Origin: Ophiostoma sp. CBS 140.51
Lineage: Eukaryota > Ascomycota > Sordariomycetes > Ophiostomatales > Ophiostomataceae
NCBI GenBank assembly: GCA_029298735.1
Contig: JANSLP010000541.1
Coordinates: 1-12,843 of the forward strand
DNA: 12,843 nucleotides
Reading direction: 5' to 3'
Shown here: piece by piece, positions 1 to 9,040 of the stretch
How the letters are laid out: the number at the start of each line of letters is the position of its first letter
How positions within the stretch are numbered: position 1 is the stretch's first letter
The notes under the pieces: model-generated
What the model saw: only the letters and a program-made list of their open reading frames with translations
What the model was told of the DNA's origin: nothing
Database searches by the model: none
Translations under genes and position numbers: made by a program

Positions 1-780
1 TTAAAAAAAAAAAGTCTTTTTTTTTTTTGAAATGTTGTGGTCAATAACATGTTCCTGAGTAGAGTTCAAAACAGGTAGCCTTTGATTCTTCTGTTAACTA
101 CACAACCAATTGGATTAGCAACTACGAACTACAGAAAACAACATAGAAATAGTTCGCGGACAAAAAAAAGCAAGAGAAATATAATTGTAATCCACCAGTC
201 CGTTTACGGAGCTTACAATGGAATACATGTCGTTTCGTTGTTCACCATAGGAGGAGCATCACGTGCGAAGCTCTCGGGACCGTTAGGACCCGCTTTTCAA
301 AATTAGTCATCTTAGCTCCCACCCAATCCAGGAACCAAAACGCTACCCAACCGAAACGCAGAGGGGCAACCGGCGGTGATGGTTGGCGGGCAAAAAACAT
401 TGGAGCCTTGGGTGACCTCCTTTTGACGACACCGCCGCGTTTGCGTCATATCGTGTTCCACAACCGCGATTCACGCTACCCTGCGACATCGACAAGCAGC
501 AATACATTCTTTTGAACAACTATTTTGTCTCTGGCTCTCCACCTGCTGCCGCCAGCACCTCACTCTTTCGACACTTTTATCTTTAACCCCTTTTCAGGGG
601 GCGACACTCAACAAACGACCGGCGTTTTATGAGGGGTTCGCCAAAAGGTTGACGATATCTCCTCTCCGACCTATCTTCCCCGGAGTCGTATCCGACCTCC
701 TCTCCTCAAAACCAGCGACCTCACCTCCATATCACTCCTAGACGGGCCCCGGGGACCGTCGCACAACCCCCCGCACCACA
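1..780 (+). promoter_or_regulatory. Upstream region and 5' leader of PAC1/nudF
   Basis: No convincing gene lies here; the longest open stretch (82-306) starts only at a TTG and has no recognisable protein character. The segment begins with a run of 11 A, then GTC, then 12 T (3-28). A self-complementary CCAATTGG sits at 106-113 and could be a CCAAT-type site on either strand. From about 470 to 780 the + strand is rich in C and T with repeated CTCC/CCTC blocks, which is usual for fungal leaders directly before a start codon. I see no clear TATA box close to the gene. The assignment as promoter and leader is inferred from position and base composition. Confidence 0.5.
3..28. repeat. A11-GTC-T12 inverted homopolymer pair
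   Basis: Eleven A (3-13), GTC (14-16) and twelve T (17-28) face each other and could form an A:T hairpin. This is read directly from the sequence. Such runs are common in fungal intergenic DNA and their length is prone to sequencing and assembly error, so no function is assigned. Confidence 0.6.
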
Positions 781-2323
781 ATGGCCCAATCTCTCACGGG
801 CCGGCAGGCAGAAGAGCTGTACGGATCATATCTAGGGAGGGACCTGCGTTCACACCTTTGTGCTGGATGAGTTGCATGACTGACTGGCTTTCTGTAGGCA
901 CAAATCGATTATTGCATACCTGGAAGCACACTCGCTACCAAACGCAGCGAACGCACTACGAACAGAAACCCAGCTCGGCGAAGATGTTCTGGATGCGGCG
1001 ACGACGAAGAAATACGAGACGCTGCTAGAGAAGAAATGGACAAGTGTTGTGCGGTTACAAAAGAAGGTGAGACATCACGACCTTTACTGAGACGGCCGTC
1101 AGGCCGACCAACACTGACACTGCAAGATCATGGACCTGGAGTCCCGAAATTCTGCCCTGCAATCCGAACTGGACTCCCTCACCCCCGACTCTCTCTCCAA
1201 ACGCAACAAAGACCCGGCCTCCTGGCTGCCCAAGGCTCCGCCACGATACACGCTCGAATCCCACCGCGGCGCCATCAACTGCATCGCCTTCCACCCCGTC
1301 TTCTCGTCCGTCGCCACGGGCTCCGACGACTACACCATTAAGATCTGGGACTGGGAAGTCGGTGAGCTCGAGCGCACCGTCAAGGCACACACCCGTGCTG
1401 TGCTCGATGTCGACTTTGGTGGTCCCCGCGGCAACATTTTGATGGCCTCGTGCAGCTCCGACTTGACCATCAAGATCTGGGACCCGCTCGGTGACTACAA
1501 GAACATCCGCACACTGGCGGGCCATGACCACAGTGTCAGCGCTGTCCGCTTTATCCCCTCGACAGGCAACTGGCTCGTCAGCGCCAGTCGCGACCACACG
1601 CTCAAAATTTGGGACGTCAGCACGGGTTTCTGTTTGCAGACGCTTCAAGGCCACACCGCCTGGGTGCGCGACGTGGCACCCACCTACGACGGCCGCTACC
1701 TTGTGTCTACGGGCGACGACATGACGGCCCGCCTCTGGGACATTTCGTCGAGCCCGCGCGCCGAGGTCAAGGCCACCATGATTGGCCACGAGCACTACAA
1801 CGAGTGCTGCGCCGTTGCACCGCCCTCAGCGTACCCTCACCTCGCTTTGCTTGCCGGACTCAAGCGGCCACCGCCCGCAACAAGTGCGGCTGAGTTCATG
1901 GCGACGGGCTCTCGTGACAAGACGATCAAGCTGTGGGACGCGCGGGGTATTTGCATACGCACACTGGTGGGTCACGACAACTGGATTCGCGCTATTGTTT
2001 TCCACCCGGGCGGCAAGTACCTGTTGTCTGTGTCCGACGACAAGACGCTACGGTGCTGGGACTTGAGCCAGGAGGGCAAGTGTACGCGCGTGCTGCCAGC
2101 ACACGAGCAGTTCATCTCGTGTCTGCGGTGGGCGCCCGGTATTCCCAAGGGCCCGGCCATCGAGGACAGCAACGGTGCAGGCACACCGAACGGCGAGAGC
2201 AATGGTAACGGCACGCCCAACGGCAAGTCAGGAGCTGCGGCAGCGGCAGGGCCCGAGACGCAAATACGGTGCCTGATTGCCACCGGAAGTATAGACATGA
2301 CACTCAAGATCTTTGCCAATTAG
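781..2323 (+). CDS. PAC1: Nuclear distribution protein PAC1/nudF (LIS1 homologue)
   Basis: LIS1-family regulator of cytoplasmic dynein. In fungi it acts with NudE and dynein at microtubule ends to drive nuclear migration. Exons are 781-818, 898-1066 and 1127-2323, giving 467 residues. Intron 819-897 (GTACGG...TGTAG, CTGAC branch near 880) splits a Leu codon; intron 1067-1126 (GTGAGA...GCAAG, CTGAC branch) is phase 0. The splices restore family-typical text: MAQSLTGRQAEEL, then HKSIIAYLEAHSLPNAANAL (LisH motif, about residues 14-40), a coiled coil (about 51-88, with EKKWTSVVRLQKKIMDLES), then seven WD40 blades (about 114-467) with SASRDHTLKIWD, TGSRDKTIKLWD, VGHDNWIRAIVFHPGGKYLL and a final ATGSIDMTLKIFAN. 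Length fits fungal LIS1. Blade 7 carries an Asn/Gly-rich insert (about 381-417), and a normally HVVEC stretch reads HYNEC. Retaining intron 1 would stop translation at 868-870. Family and exon structure are secure. Confidence 0.97.
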
Positions 2324-3602
2324 TCGACAAAACGGAGACAAGACTAGCCACGCCGGGCACCTACCATAAAAACTCACACAAAACTACTTACCACACATTA
2401 CACGCCTCTCATACACTCTACACCATACACACCAAACAGACGCAACTCTGATTTTTTTCTTTTTTTCGGATGTACACCAAAACGGCAAGTGTTTTTACAC
2501 TGCTTTTGCGTCGGCTGGGGACAGGGATGTGGAGGAAGGATCCGGCAAGAGTGAAGAGGTCTTGAAGAGGATGGCCTTCATGATGAAGTGACGGCCTAAC
2601 AAAGAACCCAAAAGAAAGAATATGAGCATATGATGTTTTACGTAGGACATTGGACATGATAAAAAAGACTATTTTTTGACACAGAAAGAAAACAAGCATT
2701 TTTTGATATTTCCCGGCGTATGCTGATGGTGATTCCAGAACAATGGACTGATGGTATGTACGCGTAGGGACTGGGAAGCACTCGTCAGGAGCTCCTTCCC
2801 TCATAAATAGACGTATGCGTACAAGGACGTGTAAGTCGGGAAGGCGCCGTCGGACATCACAAAGTACGTTGCACCGTCTTCCTGCCACCGTTTTACTCAC
2901 GATGATACACATGCTGGGAACCTACTTCCAGCACCTAATCTCCTCGAGTAAAAAATGTGCTTAATCAACATGTGTGTTTTGAGAGTCTTGATTCTCTTGA
3001 GTTTAACATTGCCTGCAAGGCAGTCCGTAGCTCTTTCCGTGGCCATGAAGATGGATGCTTGGTCCCACCGACCTCCAACGTCCCTTCCATATCCAGACAT
3101 ACCTAAGACTCGCCGCTTCCCGGTCGAACTTGGACTCGTAGTTGCCGTATTGGAATTACAGCCACAGCCTTTGTCTCTTTCTGCTTATTTACATTTACTT
3201 CTTGCCCTTTTCATATTTACCAGGCCAAAAAATCGTGCCTTTTGTTTTCCTCCTTGTACATCACGCGACAAGATATGAAGGATCGCTCTCCCACAACCTT
3301 TTTTTGCTCCAATTTCGCAATCCTTCAAATATCTCGACTGGTCATTGCTATACTGTCTCCCTCTTTGATAGCTGGATCCCCCTCCTCTCGATCTTTAATG
3401 CTTTCCTCTGTACGGACAGTCCATTCAGTTCTGTTCTCTTTCGGTTCAAGCTCAAAAGCATCCATATCATAGTCGTCTTCAACTCTTCTACGCTTCATTA
3501 TACTCCTGCATGCCCCTTTCCAATATCTGGTCGGCATATTACCAGACACCGTGCCAGTTTTCTCGACGGCAGCTCTCTTGAACATCCGGTTTATGACACA
3601 AA
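2324..3602. other. Intergenic region: PAC1 3' UTR and PAP2-gene leader
   Basis: The first part (about 2324-2460) is A/C-rich and ends in two T runs at 2452-2466, consistent with a 3' UTR; no exact AATAAA is seen. A stretch ending with a TGA at 2589-2591 reads as plausible protein in one frame but has no start or family resemblance. From about 3160 to 3602 the + strand is strongly pyrimidine-rich, the usual look of a fungal 5' leader, and it runs into the ATG at 3603. Several upstream ATGs (for example 3276) sit in this leader. On the - strand an 86-codon frame (3585 to 3325) overlaps it; this is discussed as a finding. Confidence 0.5.
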
Positions 3603-5107
3603 ATGCCGGACGCGCCGACAGAGCCGCCGTCGCAATGGCGAAGCGAGCACATCTGGAAGATGCCCGATGAGGTCGAGCTCGTGGTATGTCATTTATCACC
3701 TCGTCTTCTTCTAATGAGAACATTGACCAATACCTCCTTGCCTATTTCTAGCTCATTGTTACCATCCTCCTGATAGCAATGTTTGTCACGAGAAGAAAGA
3801 ACTACTCCATCCTCCAGCAAAGACCATCCGACCCTGGGCGGTGCCAGTGCGAGCGTGAACGAATCTTACACATAACTCTCCCGTGCATCCACGATAAGAT
3901 GCGAATAAAATACCGCTATACTTATGCACCCATATTTGGCATCTGGTGGGTCCTCGTACCCAAGACTTCCCTCTTTATGGACAACTTCCACAGCCGGATT
4001 CTCGCCAAGTTTCCCTTTCTCGTGGAAATGTTCTACTGGGCCGTCTCATTTTTTTTTTACCGCCTCACTGGTGTCATGGCTCAAATGTACTACGGTGGCA
4101 CACAGGGACTATGGGATGCCGCCCAAGAGCACGGCGTTCGTTTACTTGAGTTTGAGTCTCGGCTTTTTGGCCTTGACCGGGCTGTTGGACAAGATCGCTG
4201 GGCAGAGCACCGCATCCAACAATGGTACCTCACCGGTGCCGATGGTGGAGACTTCCGCGGGCTTTGGTTGACAATCCTCGACCGCGGCTACTCTCTTATT
4301 CACATTCCTGGTACAGTTGGGTGAGTTTCCTTTTTTTTTTTGGTTAGACCTTTTCGGTCCTGTAAGTTTGTTACAGACAATTATCCGCTGCTAACTCACC
4401 TCTGCAGCTTTATCGCCTTCTATTACTGGTACGCGCCCAACTTCAATCGATTTGCAACAGTCCGCCGAACAATGACGCTCCTAAATCTGTGTGCGTTCCT
4501 CATATTTCTACTCTACCCGACCATGCCCCCGCGCTTCTTACCGGCCGAATTTGGCTTCGTTGACACCGTCAACGCCGAGGACGCACAGAGTGTGTGGATG
4601 AGTGGAAAGTACGTCAACAAACTTGCAGCAATGCCGAGCATGCATTTTGGTTATGCATTCGCAATCGGCTGCGTTTTTATCTACGAGTCTGGATTTCTGC
4701 AACAAATGTTTCCCCAAAGGAAATGGCACATTTTGTCCGACAACGAAGACTATCTCACCGCCTCTGACACCGACGAACCGAACGGTCACGGCTCGCCGGT
4801 CAGTTCTACATCGCCCTCATCGCCTCGACTGCCGCTCGGCCAGAGCAGGTCCGTGGTATCGCGAAGCTTGTTTTTATTTTTCGGTGTTTTCTATCCATTG
4901 TGGATTCTTCTTACGATCGTGGCCACCGCCAACCACTACTTCTTGGACGCCGTCGTGGCAATGGTGTGTGTCTTGGTGGCCTTCCTTTGCAACACCGCGC
5001 TGTACGAGTTCCTTATTTTGGAAGCCTGGCTGTTGTGGTTGGTGCGTCTGGAAAAGCCTCTCCCGACGACCGGCGTGCTCCGGCGCAAGCTCAGCAGCCC
5101 ATCGTAG
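3603..5107 (+). CDS. PAP2 / inositolphosphotransferase-type integral membrane protein
   Basis: Multi-pass membrane protein of the PAP2 (phosphatidic acid phosphatase 2 / Aur1-Ipt1-like) fold, probably handling phosphorylated lipids in an internal membrane; the substrate is unknown. Exons are 3603-3683, 3752-4320 and 4408-5107, giving 449 residues. Introns 3684-3751 (GTATGT...TTCTAG) and 4321-4407 (GTGAGT, CTAAC branch near 4391, TGCAG) are canonical. The start is chosen because MPDAPTEPPSQWRSEHIWKM joined to the first membrane helix (about 24-39) resembles fungal relatives I recall. A helix follows at about 114-137, then HIPGT near 211-215 and YPTMPPR at 253-259. Catalytic-type motifs are PSMH (293-296, in AAMPSMHFGYAFAIG) and ATANHYFLDA with His383 and Asp387. 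A Ser/Pro-rich loop (about 328-368) separates them. The end, WLLWLVRLEKPLPTTG plus a basic tail, matches the family's usual end, but the frame stays open for 64 codons after the TAG. The PAP2 fold is confident; the exact reaction is not. Confidence 0.92.
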
Positions 5108-6058
5108 TGTAAGAGCGCTCAGACCATCGCCGGCCGTCTGGTTTCGCATTGCATTGTGCTGTCGTTTTTGCCGGTTTTCATGGTGGACATATTCTTCTTA
5201 GACCCTGGTTATTTGGGCTTGCTGCTTTGCTCCCTTGCATTCGTGGGGATGCTTTCATTTTTTGTTTCCAGTCGTGTTCGTGACGAACGCAAGAAGGTGT
5301 GATTTTGCAGTTTACTCTTTTTTTTGTTATCTTTTGATTTCGCATTGGCCTAGATTACTACGTGCCCCGACAACGAAATACACCTCTAGGATTATTTGGT
5401 TCTTTTAGATGGCTTGACTTTTGGCACAAAAAATGTTATTTTATTGCCATTATTTCTGTCTTTGGTTGTTTGTGTGTTGAGTTTTGAAATTTGTGAATGT
5501 TGAGTTTCCCCTGTCCGCGTTGTAAATACCCCTGTTTTCATCCCGACCGCAGCTTATCTACACGTGACCTCATGCAGCTTGGTCCCGATAAGTGAGCTGC
5601 CCCAATGCAACCAAAAAGTGGTGCTAGCGCAACCGTGAGAGTGGGCGGGCACGGGAGAAGCCGCTACTGTAGGTCCTTTGTTCCTGGCTCCCCAAAGCTT
5701 GGGGATGAGGGTCCCGTTCAAAGCTTTTGCGCCTCGCCTTTCGCTCTTCTTTCCTCTCCTTTCTGTCACTTTGTCTCTCATGCTTTTCCTTTCACTCTTT
5801 TCGCAAACTTTCGCATCTCTATTCTACATTCCTTACTTGTTGTAATTGGCCACCAGCCGCCCATCAATTCTGCACGAAGTCTAGCAGAATCGTCCACTCG
5901 TTTCGACACTATTACAATTTCGATTTTGATCGCCAATCCTTTGTCGCATTTCTTATCCTCGATCAATTTGAGCTCTTTTCCCGAGTTGCCTTCATTTCTC
6001 GTTGCGCATAGCCAGCCTTGACAACGGCATTTATTCCCACACACATGCTCCGTACGAA
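5108..6058 (+). other. Intergenic region between PAP2 and BTB genes
   Basis: The first 195 bases (5108-5302) stay in frame with the preceding gene beyond its TAG and encode two hydrophobic stretches and a basic end; see findings. From about 5303 to 5560 the DNA is T-rich, as expected for a 3' UTR. A small stem, CCCCAA / TTGGGG with a 3-base loop, lies at 5690-5704, and CAAAGCTT occurs twice (5693-5700 and 5719-5726). The rest is the promoter and leader of the BTB gene. No further gene is supported here. Confidence 0.5.
5731..5840 (+). promoter_or_regulatory. Pyrimidine-rich promoter/leader tract of the BTB gene
   Basis: About 110 bases made mostly of CT, TTC and CTTT units, ending roughly 220 bases before the ATG at 6059. 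CT-rich blocks near transcription starts are a known feature of filamentous fungal promoters. The assignment rests on composition and position only; no TATA box is obvious just upstream. Confidence 0.4.
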
Positions 6059-7101
6059 ATGTCCTCCTGCGAAGACCCCGAAGAGACCGGCGCCGCCGTG
6101 GCTGTTGACGACGTCGACATGGCCGAGGCTGCGGCCGACGAGCAGGTGGGCGGCGAGGCCGCTGCCGCTGAGGCAGAAATTACCGAGGGCGCTGCTGCCG
6201 AGGGTGAGGGCGAGGCTGCCCGCGAGTCGTCTGCGCCAGCCGAGGTCGAGCGCGAGCCGACACCGGTACCGAACCGCACGTCTTTTGCGACGTACCTGAG
6301 TAGCCCCGTGGTGACGCTTGTGGTGGGCGGCGGCGAGAGCGAGGAGACCAAGGAGAAGATGCAGTTGACAGCGCACCAGGGCCTGTTGACGCAGAGCCCA
6401 TACTTTGCGACGCTGTGCGGCGAGTTGGGTGATGTAAGTTCTCTGAGCGCTCACGACCGAAGCGAGTGAAGGAGAGAATGGAGAGAGCAGGGCGGGCGAA
6501 GCCAGGACATAAAGTAACGGTGGTGTGATAATAGGACCGCACGATTACCCTTCCGGATCAGAACCTCGACGCGGTCGGCTGCTTCCTGGAGTTTTTGTAT
6601 ACGCGCGACTACTTCCCGCGCAAGCTGCCTGGCCACGCACACGCTCTGGAGCTGGACCCTTCGGTGCCCGCCGTCGACGAGACGGGTGCCCAGCTGCTCA
6701 AGCACGCTCGCGTCTACACTCTAGCCGAAAACTTCGGCATGGCCGAGCTCCAGGCCCTGGCCTCGTCCAAGATCCACTGCGTCCAGTCGACCGCCCAGGG
6801 CGAGATCGCCTATGCGCGGTACGTGTACGCCTGCACCAAGCCCGACGACACGACGGTGCGCCACCCCGTGGCCAAGTTCTGGGCCACGCGCAGCCACACG
6901 CTGCGGGCCGAGGCCGAAAAAGAGTTCCAGGCCCTGTGTTTGGAGCACCCGCAGTTTGCCTACGACGTGCTCACGCGCGTGCTGGACGAGAAGCTTAAGC
7001 GGGAGCGGGACGGCAAGATGTACCCGTTGGTGTCCGTATCTTCGTCGCAGGAACGCGGCAGCGGGCGCAAGCGGGCACGCAACAGCAGCAGCGTGCAGTA
7101 G
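6059..7101 (+). CDS. BTB/POZ domain protein
   Basis: Two exons, 6059-6433 and 6535-7101, joined by a phase-0 intron (6434-6534, GTAAGT...AATAG), give 313 residues. The first ATG of the frame is used; the frame is open upstream only to a TGA at 5969-5971 and has no other ATG. Residues 1-70 are an acidic Ala/Glu-rich, probably disordered head. The BTB/POZ fold begins near residue 74 (SFATYLSSPVVTLVVGG), continues through LLTQSPYFATLCGELGD, is split by the intron, and resumes with DRTITLPDQNLDAVGCFLEF. The remainder has HARVYTLAENFGM and ALASSKIHCV, which I recall from a widespread fungal BTB family, then helical segments ending in a basic GRKRAR stretch (possible nuclear signal). BTB domains mediate dimerisation and often link substrates to Cullin-3 ligases; the partner here cannot be told. 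Family call is strong, biological role unknown. Confidence 0.93.
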
Positions 7102-7872
7102 ACGGGCTGGTGTGTGTGGTAGGTGGTCGTTGAGCCGAAGGTGTCGATATTGGGCCTCACGCTGGAAAGTGTGCTGGCCCATTTGTCATGTGACATGGTC
7201 CTCTTTGCTCGGACGTTGTTTAATATAAGCTGAAAAGTTTCGGATGCAAACAAGGAGGAACGGCATTTTTGTGGCAGCATCGACGGTGGTAGTTGGGTGA
7301 ACTGTAGGATACGGCGAAGCAAGTACCATGACGGACCCATGGCCTTGCGGTTTTTTTCTTTCTTTCATTTACTCTGTACTTATGTCCTCCATTCCTTCAT
7401 GCATATTTCCTTGATAGTTAGCAAACTCGAAAGCTCTATACTCATAGGGAGGTGTGCCTTCATACCCTCGACAGCGATACTGGGCAGCTCTTTCTATGTT
7501 GGATGATGCTGTCGTTGCTGTAGTGTCGTGTCGTGGATACTGAGGGAGCAGAAGTGGAAAGGACGACCATCATGATTGTTGATTTGGTGCGAGAAATGGG
7601 CAGAAAAGAAAAGGGCGATGGCAGCAATCTTGTTTTGATGTCGAACATGCGAGATCATAGTTTGGGATCGATTCTTCTGCTTCTCCCTTTTCCACTACGC
7701 CCTCAGGTTTATCTCCAACGGGTACGACATATACCGCGTTATTCCCGCGACAGAACTCGCCTCATTTCAACAATTACTTACACCGTATCATTCCAAACTC
7801 AATCGTGGATACATCTGACGATCTGCCAGTCTTCAATCCTTCCAGGATCACGTACGTTGCTCTCTATCCCTT
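7102..7872 (+). other. Intergenic region, with possible unresolved upstream exon(s)
   Basis: The first 400 bases look like 3' UTR and spacer. From about 7661 to 7851 all three + frames are open for long stretches, so openness is not diagnostic. The frame 7661-7879 (containing DTSDDLPVFNPSRIT) and the frame 7639-7815 (containing GYDIYRVIPATELASF) both look protein-like. A C/T-rich tract ending in CAG at 7706 resembles a 3' splice site, and GTACGT at 7852 with TTAAC near 7909 and TTTAG at 7927 resembles a 76-base intron. These could be upstream exons of the 7873-8415 frame, but I cannot build one continuous model. Confidence 0.35.
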
Positions 7873-8415
7873 ATGCTTCTAAGGTGGTCACGATCAGAGG
7901 CATCGTTGTTAACATCTTGGACTTTAGCTCCTTCCGGCGACAATCACTTCCGGCGACAATCGATTGTCGCCGGATTGGCACTATGCGTGAAGAACGTGGT
8001 GATACACGACTTGGCAGAAAGTGAACCAGTGGTGCAACGTCTTGAAGACGTCATCAAGCAATTCTTCGCCAGTGACGAGTACGGAGACGATCGGGCTGCT
8101 ACAGTCGGCCCCAACCACCTGCTAAAGCCCCGGTACGGGACGGCGCCCCGTGACAAGAATGATATCAGCCGGATCGCGAACACGTGCGACGATGGAGATG
8201 GGGATTTCTACTTGGCTATGTACGATGGCTCCTTGAAGAGGATTGAGAAATTCGGGAGCATGGATCGGAAGGACGTGGCAGCCGAGCTTCGGAGCATGTG
8301 CCGGGAGCGCGTCCTGTTTGCCATGCACTGTTATAGCGCCCTCTGCACTGAAAATGTTGTCATCAAAAGGGTAGGGTGGTTAGACAAGGAGGACTTCTTT
8401 GAAAAGATGATCTGA
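7873..8415 (+). CDS. Hypothetical protein, possibly the 3' part of a spliced or broken gene
   Basis: An uninterrupted frame of 180 residues from the ATG at 7873 to TGA 8413-8415; the same frame is open back to a TGA at 7816-7818. I do not recognise the family. From about residue 30 on, the composition is that of a soluble globular protein: mixed charged and hydrophobic residues, with VVIHDLAESEPVVQRLEDVI, DFYLAMYDGSLKRIEKFG, CRERVLFAMHCYSALC and a C-terminal KRVGWLDKEDFFEKMI. Cysteines are at several spots but form no obvious metal motif. The first 25 or so residues (MLLRWSRSEASLLTSW) look less natural, and this stretch overlaps a good candidate intron (7852-7927), so the true start is probably an upstream exon. 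A 16-base tandem duplication (7931-7962) lies at the boundary and shifts the frame. It may be a C-terminal exon, a short independent gene or a decaying pseudogene. Confidence 0.5.
   Translation: MLLRWSRSEASLLTSWTLAPSGDNHFRRQSIVAGLALCVKNVVIHDLAESEPVVQRLEDVIKQFFASDEYGDDRAATVGPNHLLKPRYGTAPRDKNDISRIANTCDDGDGDFYLAMYDGSLKRIEKFGSMDRKDVAAELRSMCRERVLFAMHCYSALCTENVVIKRVGWLDKEDFFEKMI
7931..7974. repeat. 16-base tandem duplication fused to a 26-base perfect palindrome
   Basis: CTTCCGGCGACAATC occurs twice in tandem (7931-7946 and 7947-7962, differing only in the sixteenth base). The second copy is followed by its inverted partner, so 7949-7974 is a perfect palindrome with half-site TCCGGCGACAATC and its centre between 7961 and 7962. 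The half-site therefore appears three times, two forward and one inverted. All of this is read directly from the sequence. Confidence 0.95.
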
Positions 8416-8987
8416 AAGGTTTTCAGTCTCATGGTCCTTCTTTACGGTCTCTACCGACTTTTCTCGATCTAACCAACGTTGATGACGGGCGGTCATTTTG
8501 CAATCCTGTCAGCGTGTGCCTCGAGATCGAAAGACTGGGAGTATGGCTGGTTGAATTGACGGGCAAAGGGACCTTGATGGAGTTGAATAGAAAAACAGAG
8601 TACTAACATTGTTTAATGGAAGCGTCTTACATCCCATCTCCTTCTCTGGTGGCGGGGACTCGGGTTTTCCAGAGACCCAGGACGGCGGTGACTCGTAAAG
8701 ACGCGAAACAAAGAATAGAGCGCGGAAAGGAGAATGTCTCGGTTGGCCATGTCTTAGAAGACGGAATGAATTTAAGAGCACAGCCTCTCGGAGTGGTCGA
8801 CGATATCTGTCGAAGAGTTTTCCAAAGAGTGTAGATGCTTATGACGGTAAAAGTTGCCACGGCGAGACATTTACTCATGATATTGAACATAAAAATTCAC
8901 GCAACGAACGATCCAACGTAGTAGCCCCATGTTAAAATAAGAAGGAGCTGCCTGCATCTGTTGCTGGCATCAGATGACGTGTGCAGG

Positions 8988-9040
8988 GCAGTGCAGTTGC
9001 AGAACGGCCCAGTGTGCATCTCTTTGCAGTGCAGTTGCAG
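8988..9040. repeat. Two direct copies of GCAGTGCAGTTGCAG
   Basis: The 15-base word GCAGTGCAGTTGCAG is present exactly at 8988-9002 and again at 9026-9040, 38 bases apart start to start. A short inverted pair CATCTG / CAGATG lies just before, at 8955-8976. The pair could be a duplicated binding site or a chance local duplication; nothing else indicates a role. Confidence 0.8.

Noticed and set aside
1055..1795. 246-codon open frame on the - strand
   Set aside because: It is the antisense shadow of PAC1 exon 3, produced by its strong C-ending codon bias; the + strand product is clearly the gene.
2463..2591. Short + strand frame ending in SGKSEEVLKRMAFMMK
   Set aside because: It reads like a protein tail but has no start codon, no clear 3' splice site and follows T runs; most likely chance.
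2418..2912. 164-codon - strand frame in the PAC1-PAP2 gap
   Set aside because: No recognisable domain, Lys/Phe-rich from T/A runs, and it overlaps the likely 3' UTR of PAC1.
8616..8834. 72-codon ATG frame, with a TACTAAC sequence just upstream (8602-8608 region)
   Set aside because: No family resemblance; the branch-point-like word has no well-placed donor and acceptor pair around it.
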